Virus record (IMG/VR): IMGVR_UViG_3300032562_000003
Span: 124,001 to 188,000 of that record
Source: a virus
Length of the DNA: 64,000 bases
Strand: one strand, 5' to 3'
The position numbers and the translations under genes were made by a program. A model generated the notes under the pieces. It was not told where the DNA came from. It did no database searches and was given only the letters and a program-made list of their open reading frames with translations. Shown here piece after piece: positions 1-7,495 of this stretch. How positions within the stretch are numbered: the stretch's first letter is position 1; every line of letters starts with the position of its first letter.

Positions 1-135
1 ATCATAGTTTGGAACAGTGTTTTGTTTTTCAAGAAGTTCTTCGATTACTGCATTTGCCTGCTGATCGCATACTGCTAAATCAAAGTAGTATACCGTACCA
101 TCATCTAGAATTTCAATCACTTCATTGTCTTTCAT
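1..135 (-). CDS. Small protein, 3' end outside window (partial)
   Basis: An ORF starts with ATG at 135 and reads leftwards off the window without a stop. It shows 45 residues beginning MKDNEVIEILDDGTVYYF and ending near KQNTVPNYD. It is acidic and has no motif I recognise. It lies 22 bp after the kinase-like gene on the same strand, so it is probably the fourth gene of the late operon that starts at 1848. Function unknown. Confidence 0.55.
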   Translation of the reverse strand, partial: MKDNEVIEILDDGTVYYFDLAVCDQQANAVIEELLEKQNTVPNYD

Positions 136-157
136 TTTAATGCTTTCTTAGCTAAAA

Positions 158-736
158 TTACCTAGTGCGCTCATAACCAGTCACTGGATCAGTTATAACA
201 ATAGTTTTCCCACGCATCATGATATTACCTAAATGCATATCCATATTTACCTTAGGTAACGTAGCGATAAGATCACACGCTTCAGTTATACCAGGCTGCG
301 TCTGTTCTAAGACATACATAGCTTGAATATCACGCTCCAGATTGGCCGGCCAGCTTAGCAGCTTAGCACTATGCCATATATAACTCTCTAGCACACTCAC
401 CATATCGTACATGTCTCTAGTTCTAACTACAGGACTGAGCTTTTCCATTCGAATTGCGTTATAGTTATCATTGACTCTCATGAATGACCCACGAAACTTC
501 GGAAAATGCGGATTAGGATTGGACATGCACATTCTAACATATCTCGCATACGCTCTATCATCTGAGCTAACCAACTTTAATACGTAGGATTTGTCTTTTC
601 TCCACCAAACGTTAGCATACAACCCATGACCTAATTTTTGATATCCTGCTTTTTCTAGAATATCCTCAGCCGTCCGCTGATCGGGACGTGTTACTTCTGT
701 TAACTCTGATTCATTTAGGAGTTCTTGAATCTTCAT
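158..736 (-). CDS. Compact protein-kinase-like protein with capsid-targeting-like N-terminus
   Basis: The 192-residue product has the layout of a small protein-kinase-like phosphotransferase. It has a glycine-rich loop around residues 36-43 (GHGLYANV), a candidate ATP-binding lysine K54 (YVLKL), a catalytic-loop pattern at 166-171 (DMHLGN, with D166 and N171), and a DFG-like Asp at D183 (ITDP). All key residues are present although the protein is shorter than usual kinases. It begins MKIQELLNES, nearly the same as the next gene (MKIQELFESV); an L-x-E-S site at 7-10 resembles prohead protease sites. It overlaps the upstream methyltransferase gene region by adjacency (2 bp gap), so the two are translated from one message. 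Substrate unknown. It could also be a pseudokinase or a small-molecule kinase of the aminoglycoside-phosphotransferase type. Confidence 0.7.
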   Translation of the reverse strand: MKIQELLNESELTEVTRPDQRTAEDILEKAGYQKLGHGLYANVWWRKDKSYVLKLVSSDDRAYARYVRMCMSNPNPHFPKFRGSFMRVNDNYNAIRMEKLSPVVRTRDMYDMVSVLESYIWHSAKLLSWPANLERDIQAMYVLEQTQPGITEACDLIATLPKVNMDMHLGNIMMRGKTIVITDPVTGYERTR

Positions 737-738
737 GA

Positions 739-1320
739 CTATAACTTCTTGATCAGAACGCCGGCCGGTCCCAGCTTAAACGGAGAAACCTCAAATTTAT
801 CACCCAACACAGATTCTACATACTGCTGTAGTTCTTTTGTAGTAAATCCTTTTTGGTAAGTGCCGGTACTTGTAACAATGCTCATTGGCTCAGGACCCGG
901 TTTACCTTTAGCGTCAAGAACATCTCTTCCGCGCGTTGTAATCAGAGCTATGCCACCAGACTTCAACACTCTACCAATATGTTTTACGATTTCTTTTCTG
1001 GTCTTAGGTGGAACCACATTCAGTACATTGAAGTTCGTTACCTTTTCATAGCTGTCATTAGGAATGTCTGCTGCATGATCATACGTAGGCGTGAACTTAC
1101 CTTTAGGAAATGGTTCGTAAGTATCTGCACCAAGAATGTGACTACCGTGTCCTAACCCTGCACCGAAATCCAAAACTTTACCATGCGCAGAGTGAGTATC
1201 TAAATGTGCCTTAGCTTTTGTATAGGTAGGAGCGGTTCCACTAATCTGAGTTTTTTGTGATTTCTCAGGATCTGGAAATTCAAAATCTTCTACCGATTCA
1301 AATAGTTCTTGGATTTTCAT
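739..1320 (-). CDS. Class I SAM-dependent methyltransferase-like protein with capsid-targeting-like N-terminus
   Basis: The 193-residue product has the class I methyltransferase motif I at residues 49-57 (VLDFGAGLG), an acidic follow-on (GADTYEPF), a post-motif segment TNFNVLNVVPP near 95-104, and the typical RVLKSGGIALITTRG strand. No catalytic motif of DNA methylases (NPPY, PC) is visible, so a protein or small-molecule target is possible. The first ten residues, MKIQELFESV, match the start of the kinase-like gene and contain L-F-E-S, the form of a T4-type prohead protease site. It lies 15 bp after the sigma-like gene and 2 bp before the kinase-like gene, so it belongs to the same late transcription unit. 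Confidence 0.75.
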   Translation of the reverse strand: MKIQELFESVEDFEFPDPEKSQKTQISGTAPTYTKAKAHLDTHSAHGKVLDFGAGLGHGSHILGADTYEPFPKGKFTPTYDHAADIPNDSYEKVTNFNVLNVVPPKTRKEIVKHIGRVLKSGGIALITTRGRDVLDAKGKPGPEPMSIVTSTGTYQKGFTTKELQQYVESVLGDKFEVSPFKLGPAGVLIKKL

Positions 1321-1335
1321 GTATAACCGTTTACA

Positions 1336-1848
1336 TCATAACCCTGTGATTCTAGGATCACGGGCGGCGCCATATATCGGTTTATTGTTTCGAGACGGAC
1401 TTTTTATATTTGATTTCTTTGATATTCGGTACCTAATTTTTCTCAATGCTCTATCCAGTCGTTGGCGTATTCCTTCGCGGTTTATACCAAGCTTTTCTCC
1501 TATCTGCTCTAGAGACATTTCAGGGACTCCGATACCAAAAGCCATTCTAGCTAGGCGTTCTTCCAATGGATCTAGATCAAGCAAAATAGAATTGACTATT
1601 TTACGAACATCAGCAGCTTGGATGGCTGCGTTAGGATCTTCTTCAGAATCTGGAGTATTATAAGCTTTGTGTATTAGCGTAGTAATCTCTTGTGGATCGT
1701 CTACTATTTCCATTGGTTCTGGTAGTTGCGGTCCCTTACCAGAGAAAAAAGACCGTTGAAAGTTTGTGGGACCAAGCTTGCTGTCATCGTCAGGATTGTT
1801 GTTCTCATTGATTATGTCAATGTATGTTCTGAAAAGGTCTGCGCTCAT
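1336..1848 (-). CDS. Sigma-70 region-4-like DNA-binding protein with capsid-targeting-like N-terminus
   Basis: The 170-residue product carries a clear sigma-70 region 4 at about residues 88-141. The stretch LDPLEERLARMAFGIGVPE is followed by a helix-turn-helix SLEQIGEKLGINREGIRQR (112-130) and RALRKIR, closely like region 4.2 of housekeeping sigma factors. No region 2 is present, so alone it cannot melt promoters; it could bind the RNA polymerase flap, like T4 gp33, or a -35 element. The N-terminus MSADLFRTYIDIINENN is amphipathic with an I-N-E-N site and resembles capsid-targeting peptides of T4 internal proteins. A late-type promoter sits 19 bp upstream (1867-1874), so it is expressed late. 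Region 4 identity is strong; packaging is inference. Confidence 0.8.
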   Translation of the reverse strand: MSADLFRTYIDIINENNNPDDDSKLGPTNFQRSFFSGKGPQLPEPMEIVDDPQEITTLIHKAYNTPDSEEDPNAAIQAADVRKIVNSILLDLDPLEERLARMAFGIGVPEMSLEQIGEKLGINREGIRQRLDRALRKIRYRISKKSNIKSPSRNNKPIYGAARDPRITGL

Positions 1849-1866
1849 GAATAACCCCGTTTTAGT

Positions 1867-1874
1867 TATTTATC
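1867..1874 (-). promoter_or_regulatory. Late promoter GATAAATA for the sigma-like/methyltransferase/kinase operon
   Basis: On the minus strand the octamer GATAAATA lies 18 bases before the ATG at 1848. It differs from the T4 late consensus TATAAATA by one base and recurs before many late genes in this window. Confidence 0.6.
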
Positions 1875-1882
1875 GGTGTTTG

Positions 1883-1895
1883 CAGTTATCACCGT
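1883..1895 (-). repeat. 13-bp motif, possible scar of a homing endonuclease C-terminus
   Basis: The plus-strand sequence CAGTTATCACCGT recurs exactly at 2523-2535, inside the HNH gene where it encodes the tail residues HGDNC, and with one change at 3382-3394. Here the minus strand, in frame after the stop of the acetyltransferase-like gene, reads LYGDNCKHR then stop, which matches the zinc-ribbon tail of the HNH protein. Confidence 0.35.
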
Positions 1896-1899
1896 ACAA

Positions 1900-2457
1900 T
1901 TAATCAACATACGGTAAATATGATTCCATCACAAAACCATTTCCACTAAACATTGGCCAAGCTGAGAAGTCTCCGGTATTCTCTAGTATGAGGCGCCAAT
2001 CTGTTGGATTAAAATAACTATAATAATCATCTAATGTATCTAACGAGAACGGTTCTTTCTTATTAGTTTTGACATTATACCAATACTTGTCAAATCTACT
2101 CAATCCTTTAACTACTTCCTGCATCATTTTAGAATGTACTTGCCCTATCATTAACGGTGAACGGTTCAGCCTAGTTTTAAAAAACCATAACATCATGGAT
2201 AAAAGTTTATTACCCCTGTGTTCAGGACTGACATAAACATCATCGATGATGTTATCATTATCAGATAGTGAGCAACAAGCAATTAGGGTTGTATCATTCC
2301 ACATAGAATAATAAATTCCGTCTTGTAAAACCTTATAGTTTTCTATGTCGGCTATATGCTTTCCGTGTTTATACCAATGATCTTTGTTCTTGTTTGCAAA
2401 TTGTTCTGCTTGTAGCGAAAGATCCGGACCTTTCATGGTCATTTCAGAAATTTTCAT
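1900..2457 (-). CDS. GNAT-like N-acetyltransferase
   Basis: The product, 185 residues from the chosen ATG, contains the GNAT acetyl-CoA-binding core: a beta strand IIDDVYVSPEHRGNKL with V-x-P-E-x-R-G, followed by a helix (LLSMMLWFFKTRL). Upstream, YKVLQDGIYYSMWNDTTLIACCSLS fits the preceding strands. The open frame extends upstream to 2562, but that part lies over the 3' end of the HNH gene, where its codons are explained by the other frame. I therefore start at MKISEM (2457); a GGA lies about 8 bases before it. Substrate unknown. It follows the HNH gene directly and may be expressed with it. Confidence 0.7.
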   Translation of the reverse strand: MKISEMTMKGPDLSLQAEQFANKNKDHWYKHGKHIADIENYKVLQDGIYYSMWNDTTLIACCSLSDNDNIIDDVYVSPEHRGNKLLSMMLWFFKTRLNRSPLMIGQVHSKMMQEVVKGLSRFDKYWYNVKTNKKEPFSLDTLDDYYSYFNPTDWRLILENTGDFSAWPMFSGNGFVMESYLPYVD

Positions 2458-2503
2458 TAGAGGTTTCCAGTATTCGGTTATTGGTTCTTCTTCGTTATTC
2501 AGT

Positions 2504-3283
2504 TTACACGTCTTTCTGTTTACAGTTATCACCGTGCCAACGAGAATAGTTACTGGGACCAAAAGTTTTATGACAATGTGGGCAAATTTTCTTTAAGTCT
2601 TCTCTGTTATTAGGATTATTTTTTGAGAACTCTTCTTTCATCCTAACAGCAACTTTATCACCGAATCCTTCTGGTTTAGATACACCTTTTTGCTTTATTG
2701 AACGTTTTATCTTTTGTTCTTCGCTCATTGGTCCCTTAGGTTTTCCCTTGAGTGCTAAACTTTGTTTCAATTTGGTTTCTTCAGAGCGTTTTTGTCCAGT
2801 TACTTTAGCGATTCTTTTTAACTGTCCTTCAGCCTGTTTAACAGGATCTATCTTTCTGTTGCGTGTTCTTTCTCTATGTTTTTCTAACTCTTCACCTTCA
2901 AGTTTTTGACCTTTGTTCCAAGCTGGTTTACCTTTCATTCTTTCTGAATGAGTTTTTGCGTGTGCTATCCGATGTTTTTCATATGCTCTAGTTATGATAC
3001 GTGAGTGGTATCTTTGCTGAAACTCATTTTCAGCGTTCATCCCATTAAACGCATATGACATCTTGACGCGGTCTTCTCCTTCAGTCATCTTTAACAATGC
3101 CCAATGACAAAGTGCGTGTTCTCTTCCTGTTAGCCACACCTTATTATCTTTATCATCATTGCCTCCCATTGAACTAGGAATAATATGATGTCGTTCTTTG
3201 TATTGCCCTTTTGGCAATGTACGATTTTTTGCTTTCTCAATAAGGAGCATGTAGTGTTTAGTATATTTATTTTCTTTGAACAT
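2504..3283 (-). CDS. HNH homing endonuclease
   Basis: The 259-residue product has an HNH nuclease core at about residues 31-65 (ERHHIIPSSMGGNDDKDN, then HALCHW). It is followed by basic NUMOD3-like repeats with GKPAWNKGQ and SEETKLKQS, and a C-terminal zinc-ribbon pair, CPHC and HGDNC. This is the build of free-standing phage homing endonucleases. It is inserted after the major capsid gene and before the acetyltransferase gene, with its own late-type promoter (3305-3312). An SD-like AAAGGTG precedes the ATG. The frame is intact and probably functional. Confidence 0.88.
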   Translation of the reverse strand: MFKENKYTKHYMLLIEKAKNRTLPKGQYKERHHIIPSSMGGNDDKDNKVWLTGREHALCHWALLKMTEGEDRVKMSYAFNGMNAENEFQQRYHSRIITRAYEKHRIAHAKTHSERMKGKPAWNKGQKLEGEELEKHRERTRNRKIDPVKQAEGQLKRIAKVTGQKRSEETKLKQSLALKGKPKGPMSEEQKIKRSIKQKGVSKPEGFGDKVAVRMKEEFSKNNPNNREDLKKICPHCHKTFGPSNYSRWHGDNCKQKDV

Positions 3284-3304
3284 AATATCACCTTTCAGTA
3301 ATAT

Positions 3305-3312
3305 TATTTATC
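3305..3312 (-). promoter_or_regulatory. Late promoter GATAAATA for the HNH gene
   Basis: GATAAATA on the minus strand ends 21 bases before the ATG at 3283, the spacing seen at other late units here. Confidence 0.55.
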
Positions 3313-3334
3313 ATAACGGAATAAAAAGCAATAG

Positions 3335-3360
3335 AAAAGGGGACATTTCTGTCCCCTTTT
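3335..3360 (-). terminator. Rho-independent terminator after the capsid gene
   Basis: A perfect 11-bp stem AAAAGGGGACA / TGTCCCCTTTT with a TTTC loop is followed by a T-rich stretch on the minus strand (TTTTCTATTGCTTTTT). It lies 43 bp past the capsid stop and just before the HNH promoter, so it ends the head operon. The flanking A/T tracts could let it work in both directions. Confidence 0.85.
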
Positions 3361-3381
3361 CCACCTTGTATAACTTTCTAA

Positions 3382-3394
3382 CAGTTATCACTGT
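3382..3394 (-). repeat. Third copy of the 13-bp motif, after the capsid stop
   Basis: CAGTTATCACTGT differs by one base from the copies at 1883 and 2523. Read on the minus strand it gives SRYSDNC then stop, similar to SRWHGDNC at the end of the HNH protein. This suggests a decayed endonuclease tail, but it is short enough to be a regulatory repeat or chance. Confidence 0.3.
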
Positions 3395-3402
3395 AACGTG
3401 AT

Positions 3403-4599
3403 CTATTGGAATGTTAAATTTTGGACCGCAATTTCGCCAACGTAGTCAGCCGCATTACCAAACGAACTCGCGGTATTCGTCAATTCGATGTAGCCATATC
3501 TGGTCATGAATGAAACGACTGGCTCGAAAGTAGTCGGATCAAGAACGACGCCAGATGACATCAACGGAATGTATGGGCAGTAGAATGCTGCTGCGTCAGT
3601 TTCCGAAGAACCCTTGTAGCCTACGAGTACTGGCTGAGTGTCTGGAGCATAGCTGTTAACGAAAACGCGCATTGCACCGTTCAAAGTACCAACGAACTTA
3701 GTGTTAGTTGGGGCTTCGAAAGTACCTTCAGTAGTACGTGCGAAAGCTGAAGTAGTTGCTGACTGAAGAACAGTCAAGGAAGCTGGAGATACAACAGCCC
3801 AGTTACCTGCACCACGACGAGTGCGTTGTGCGATCAAGTTAGCAACACGGTTGATGAGTACTGCAAGAGCAGCGTGTTCGTCACCAACGTAAGTAGCTGT
3901 ACCTGATACAGTTGCTTGGTTGTAAGTATATTCAGTTGACGCAAGAGTTGCGAGTGAGAGCAAGATTTCTTGGTCGATTTCAGCAGTGATTTCTTGTGCA
4001 AGTGCTGCCATGATTTCTGCTTCAACGTCAATCCCGTGTTGTGATTGTGCGTCTTGTGCAGCTTCGAAAGTCCAGCGAGCTTGTAGCTTACGTGACTTTG
4101 CTTCAACAGCTTGTCTCAAGATTTGTACTGAGATTTGCTTTCCGCCATTACCTTCTAGAGAAGCAGTGTCGGCACCAGTGTAGTAGCTAGTGGAGGTTGC
4201 ATCATTAGGAACGCGAGAATAGGCTTGCGCGATCTTGAATGGTGAAAGTGCTTCTTCACCAGCAGTTACAGAAGTTGCTGCTGCTGAGTTGTCAGTCAAG
4301 CTATTTGCATAGCGAACACGAAGGGTGTGAATCTGACCGACTGGGCCGGTCATTGGTTGCACGCCAACAAGTTCGTTAGCAATAACAGTAGGCATAACAC
4401 GTCGAATTACTGGAAGAATAACGCGATTTAGAGTTGCGATATTACCAGCAGTTGTAGTGCCAGCTGAAGATTCAGCAAGAAGCTGCTTCTTCGTATTTTC
4501 AAACAATACGTTCATAGTTGAACGACGATTGCCTTTTAAGCCTTCAAGCAGGGCGCTTTTAGTTTCGTCCCAACGGCTTTCTAAGAGTACTTTTGACAT
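3403..4599 (-). CDS. 23: Major capsid protein, T4 gp23-like
   Basis: The 398-residue product is the gp23-type major head protein, shorter than the 521 residues of T4. Recognisable blocks are GNIATLNRVILPVIRRVMP, NELVGVQPMTGPVGQIHTLR, the helix with AAQDAQSQHGIDVEAEIM, and the C-terminal YIPLMSSG plus FMTRYGYIEL. The likely prohead-protease cleavage is LLAE/SSAG after residue 43, the standard L-x-E form, and the removed part carries two further such sites. An AGGAGA Shine-Dalgarno lies 7 bases before the ATG. It is the last gene of the 67-21-22-23 series, 28 bp after the scaffold gene and followed by a strong terminator. Confidence 0.97.
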   Translation of the reverse strand: MSKVLLESRWDETKSALLEGLKGNRRSTMNVLFENTKKQLLAESSAGTTTAGNIATLNRVILPVIRRVMPTVIANELVGVQPMTGPVGQIHTLRVRYANSLTDNSAAATSVTAGEEALSPFKIAQAYSRVPNDATSTSYYTGADTASLEGNGGKQISVQILRQAVEAKSRKLQARWTFEAAQDAQSQHGIDVEAEIMAALAQEITAEIDQEILLSLATLASTEYTYNQATVSGTATYVGDEHAALAVLINRVANLIAQRTRRGAGNWAVVSPASLTVLQSATTSAFARTTEGTFEAPTNTKFVGTLNGAMRVFVNSYAPDTQPVLVGYKGSSETDAAAFYCPYIPLMSSGVVLDPTTFEPVVSFMTRYGYIELTNTASSFGNAADYVGEIAVQNLTFQ

Positions 4600-4627
4600 T
4601 ATGTATATTCTCCTAAACTATGTCTAA

Positions 4628-5719
4628 TTAAAGCCCTGCCAGACGCTTGATGTCGATTACATTGTCTGTTTCAGACATATCGACTTCTTGTACTGTATTG
4701 GCAGTTTTATTACCAGTTGCTTCTACAATAACAGACTTAGAAGGCTTAGCTTCTGAACCTGTATTAAGAACGGCTGGCAAATACTTATCGAATGCGTTCT
4801 GTAGCTTTGCTGTTTGAACGCTTTCTAGTAAAGTCTTCATCACTTGAGCCTTTTCAGCGTTGAGACTTGACAATAGATTACCCATTACCTTCTCACGTTG
4901 ATTTGATTCTTTAATGATACGGACTTCACGATCCTTTGATTCTACTAACTTAGTTGCTTGTGCAAGCTTAGCTGTAGCTTCTGAGAGTTGACGGTCTTTG
5001 GCTGCAAGTGCCTTCATTACTTTACGATTTTCAGCCTTATCATTGAGATAAGTTACTGAGAATTCGCTAGCGAATGATTCGAAAATCTTGCGGCCGAAGC
5101 TGTTTTCTCTAGCAGATTTGATGTCTTCTTTAAGTTGTGATAGTTCACCCTTAAGTTGATTTCCAACAAGACCGCTAACCTTCTTAGCGCTTTCGGCAAT
5201 AAACTTTGCCTTGAGTGCTTCAAGTTGCTTGCGACCTTCTGCAACGAGCTTGACCTTAGCTTCTACTACTGCTTGTCTATCAACAGCGAATTCTTTGATT
5301 TCTCTTGATAGGGCGTGAACAATGAATTGTTCTAGCTTCTTTTGGTTTTCCATTTGAACCTTGCGATCAGCACGTAGTTCGCGGATTTCTTCGGCTAGCT
5401 TAGTAACCATGAAATCGTTGAACTTGGTTGCGTTTTCACGTAGTTTCAATTGAGACTTTACGCGGTCTTCGTTCATTGCTTGTCTTTCAGCGTTAAATTC
5501 TGCAATTTCTTCTGAAAGATTTTCTGTCATCATCTTATCTAGGGCTTCTACCATGACGTTACGATCATGCTCGTAACGTTGTGCAAATTCTTCATGAAGT
5601 TCTGCACGAACCTGAGCGCGAGCCTCAGTTAACTTAGATTCCCAGGCTTCGTTAAGTTCTCTGCCTACGTCTTCGTTAATGAGTCCACTTTCAAGTAATG
5701 GTTTGATAGCATCTAGCAT
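4628..5719 (-). CDS. 22: Prohead core scaffold protein, T4 gp22-like
   Basis: The 363-residue product is almost wholly alpha-helical and charged, with long heptad-like stretches such as EEIAEFNAERQAMNEDRV and AEEIRELRADRKVQ. This is the expected character of the internal scaffold that shapes the prohead and is then degraded. Many L/I-x-E sites for gp21 are present. The N-terminus MLDAIKPLLESGLINEDV is typical of the family. Position between protease and capsid genes matches T4 exactly. It starts 16 bp after the protease gene ends. Confidence 0.92.
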   Translation of the reverse strand: MLDAIKPLLESGLINEDVGRELNEAWESKLTEARAQVRAELHEEFAQRYEHDRNVMVEALDKMMTENLSEEIAEFNAERQAMNEDRVKSQLKLRENATKFNDFMVTKLAEEIRELRADRKVQMENQKKLEQFIVHALSREIKEFAVDRQAVVEAKVKLVAEGRKQLEALKAKFIAESAKKVSGLVGNQLKGELSQLKEDIKSARENSFGRKIFESFASEFSVTYLNDKAENRKVMKALAAKDRQLSEATAKLAQATKLVESKDREVRIIKESNQREKVMGNLLSSLNAEKAQVMKTLLESVQTAKLQNAFDKYLPAVLNTGSEAKPSKSVIVEATGNKTANTVQEVDMSETDNVIDIKRLAGL

Positions 5720-5735
5720 ATCTGTGATCCCTTTA

Positions 5736-6374
5736 TTATAACTTTAGATCATTGATGAGGCGTTTTACTTCCTCAGCCAAGTATCTTTGGACTTGTTTGT
5801 TGCCTTGAGCGTCTTTAGCAATCTCTAATACTTTATGTCCGTACTTCATGTTCTGAAGACCTTCATAAATTGCCTTAGGATATGCATTCGGAGCACTCGG
5901 TTGAGCAACGATATCTACAGTGATTATTTCAAAGTCACTGACTCGACCATCCATATCGTTAACGTTGCCGCTACCTCTACTGGACACACCGAGCTTCACT
6001 CCTGATTCCAACATTGTTCTTACGAGTTGACCCATTGGAGTAGGAAGAATCTTTAGTTTACCATAACCGTTTGGTCCGTCCATATACATATGAGTGATCA
6101 TATGAGAGACACGGTCTAGGTTTATTTTTAGATCGTCTGGGTGATCGACTTCACCAAGCACCGAGTAACCCTCGTGTATTTGCTTGTTGAGAGTATCTAC
6201 CGCAGTTTCAATTTCGTTGACGGGGTAAATACGCTCATTTGCGTTCTTAATTCCGCCCATGATGAAAATACCTTTCATGTAGAGCGTCTTAAGATCGGTG
6301 CCCTCATCCTTGACTGATTCGACCACCATACTAGCGCGATCAAAGGTCAAATTTTCTCTTAAATATAGAGCCAT
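5736..6374 (-). CDS. 21: Prohead maturation protease, T4 gp21-like
   Basis: The product is 212 residues from the chosen start. It has the serine-protease fold of the gp21/S78 type, with the catalytic His in GEVDHPDD and the nucleophile Ser in GVSSRGSG, plus GGIKNANERIYP near the N-terminus. It cleaves scaffold, core and capsid proteins at L/I-x-E sites during head maturation. I start at MALYLREN (6374), which has AGAGGTG upstream and overlaps the stop of the preceding small ORF as TAATG, pointing to translational coupling. A longer start at 6398 lies inside that small ORF and is less likely. Confidence 0.95.
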   Translation of the reverse strand: MALYLRENLTFDRASMVVESVKDEGTDLKTLYMKGIFIMGGIKNANERIYPVNEIETAVDTLNKQIHEGYSVLGEVDHPDDLKINLDRVSHMITHMYMDGPNGYGKLKILPTPMGQLVRTMLESGVKLGVSSRGSGNVNDMDGRVSDFEIITVDIVAQPSAPNAYPKAIYEGLQNMKYGHKVLEIAKDAQGNKQVQRYLAEEVKRLINDLKL

Positions 6375-6514
6375 TATAACACCTCTTTTGGTTTGCATTC
6401 AGAAGCGGGTTGTGGACTCACATACCTACCGTAAAGTGGCACGTGAGTCCAACCATAGAGATTCGGGACTGATTTTACGTTTGCCCGATTCTCACTTCTG
6501 ATGTACAAAGCCAT
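6374..6514 (-). CDS. 46-residue ORF coupled to the protease gene (gene 68 position)
   Basis: An ATG at 6514, with GAGAG just upstream, opens a 46-residue frame, MALYIRSENRANVKSVPN onwards, ending in ECKPKEVL. Its stop overlaps the gp21 start as TAATG. It fills the gap between the acidic core gene and gp21, the position of T4 gene 68, but shows no similarity I can recognise to gp68. Its first residues, MALYIRSEN, closely mimic the start of gp21 (MALYLREN), so it may be a relic of a duplicated gp21 start rather than a working gene. Reading it at least couples translation into gp21. Confidence 0.55.
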   Translation of the reverse strand: MALYIRSENRANVKSVPNLYGWTHVPLYGRYVSPQPASECKPKEVL

Positions 6515-6529
6515 TTGCTCTCAGATTCC

Positions 6530-7360
6530 TTATCGTGTTGGTCTACGAGCAGGAGCACGCTTGCGTGATTCTGCTACTGGGCTCTTGGTGTTTTGACCGT
6601 CATCACCGTGCTTTGGCTTAGGTGCTGCGCTCAAATCTTGTGACTTCTTTCCTGGTACGTTCTTGAACTGTCCTGCGCCCTTAAGATCCTTAGTAGGAGG
6701 AGCAGTACGACCCTTTTCATTACCGTCAGCAAACTTTACTGGCTTGCTGTCCATTCCAGCTTGTCCTGAATTGAAAGTAGTTGGGCTCTTAGTGTTCTGA
6801 CCATTGTCACCGTGAGTTACAGAAACCTTCTGAAGCTGAACTGCTTCCATCATGTCTTCTGCATCTTCTTCGTCTTCGTCGCCGAAATCTTCTTCGTCGC
6901 CGAAATCTTCTTCGTCTTCGTCGCCGAAATCTTCTTCGTCGCCGAAGTCTTCTTCTTCGCCTGAACCCATGATTTCTTCAAACTCTGCCATCAATTGGTC
7001 GAGCTTGTCTTCGATGCGAATTACTGCATCTTCAATTTCTTCGTGTTCTTCGCTTTCGTCGTGTTCTGCTTCTAGGTCGTGAGTGAAGTCTTCACCGTCT
7101 TCTTCAGCTTCATCATCAAATTCGATGTCGCTTTCGTCTTCTTCGGTAACACCTTCTTCTTCGGCGTTGATTTCGTCAAGTAGATCACCTACTTGTCCGC
7201 CCATACCTTCGTCCATATCATCGTCATCTTCTTCGGCCATAATTGACTCAAAGATTTCGCGTGACTTTTCTACTACGATTTCGTGAAAGAGTTCTGATGC
7301 TTGCTCGTGATCTTCATTGATTACGAGGTTGATCATTTGTTCGTATTTTCTGATATCCAT
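6530..7360 (-). CDS. 67: Acidic prohead core protein, T4 gp67-like
   Basis: The product is 276 residues. The N-terminal helix (YEQMINLVINEDHEQASELF, then EIVVEKSREIFESIMAEEDD) followed by a strongly acidic region is the plan of T4 gp67, but the acidic part is far longer. It includes EEDFGD units at about residues 135-165 that arise from a DNA repeat at 6870-6955. A basic, Pro-rich C-terminus repeats HGDNGQNTKSP / HGDDGQNTKSP. I use the ATG at 7360 because CAGGAGA lies 10 bases upstream; an upstream in-frame start at 7504 has no such signal. It should be packaged in the core and cut by gp21. Confidence 0.75.
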   Translation of the reverse strand: MDIRKYEQMINLVINEDHEQASELFHEIVVEKSREIFESIMAEEDDDDMDEGMGGQVGDLLDEINAEEEGVTEEDESDIEFDDEAEEDGEDFTHDLEAEHDESEEHEEIEDAVIRIEDKLDQLMAEFEEIMGSGEEEDFGDEEDFGDEDEEDFGDEEDFGDEDEEDAEDMMEAVQLQKVSVTHGDNGQNTKSPTTFNSGQAGMDSKPVKFADGNEKGRTAPPTKDLKGAGQFKNVPGKKSQDLSAAPKPKHGDDGQNTKSPVAESRKRAPARRPTR

Positions 7361-7482
7361 TAAATTGTCTCCTGAATAGAAATGGCTTTGTATATTATAC
7401 TTATGCAGTGAGACAAAAAACACCGTATTAAGTAGTCTTTTTTGCGTTTTTGGCGGTGCTATACAAAATAAATATGGAGAAA

Positions 7483-7490
7483 GATAAATA
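7483..7490 (+). promoter_or_regulatory. Late promoter GATAAATA for the HNH gene at 7551
   Basis: GATAAATA lies just before the leader hairpin of this homing gene, so the hairpin would be at the very 5' end of the transcript. Confidence 0.55.
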
Positions 7491-7495
7491 AAGAT

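Noticed and set aside
2458-2562. Longer N-terminus for the acetyltransferase-like protein
   Set aside because: The extra codons lie over the end of the HNH gene and give a composition unlike the rest of the protein.
6852-7286. Ser-rich plus-strand frames
   Set aside because: They are the antisense of the acidic GAA/GAC repeats in the core protein gene.
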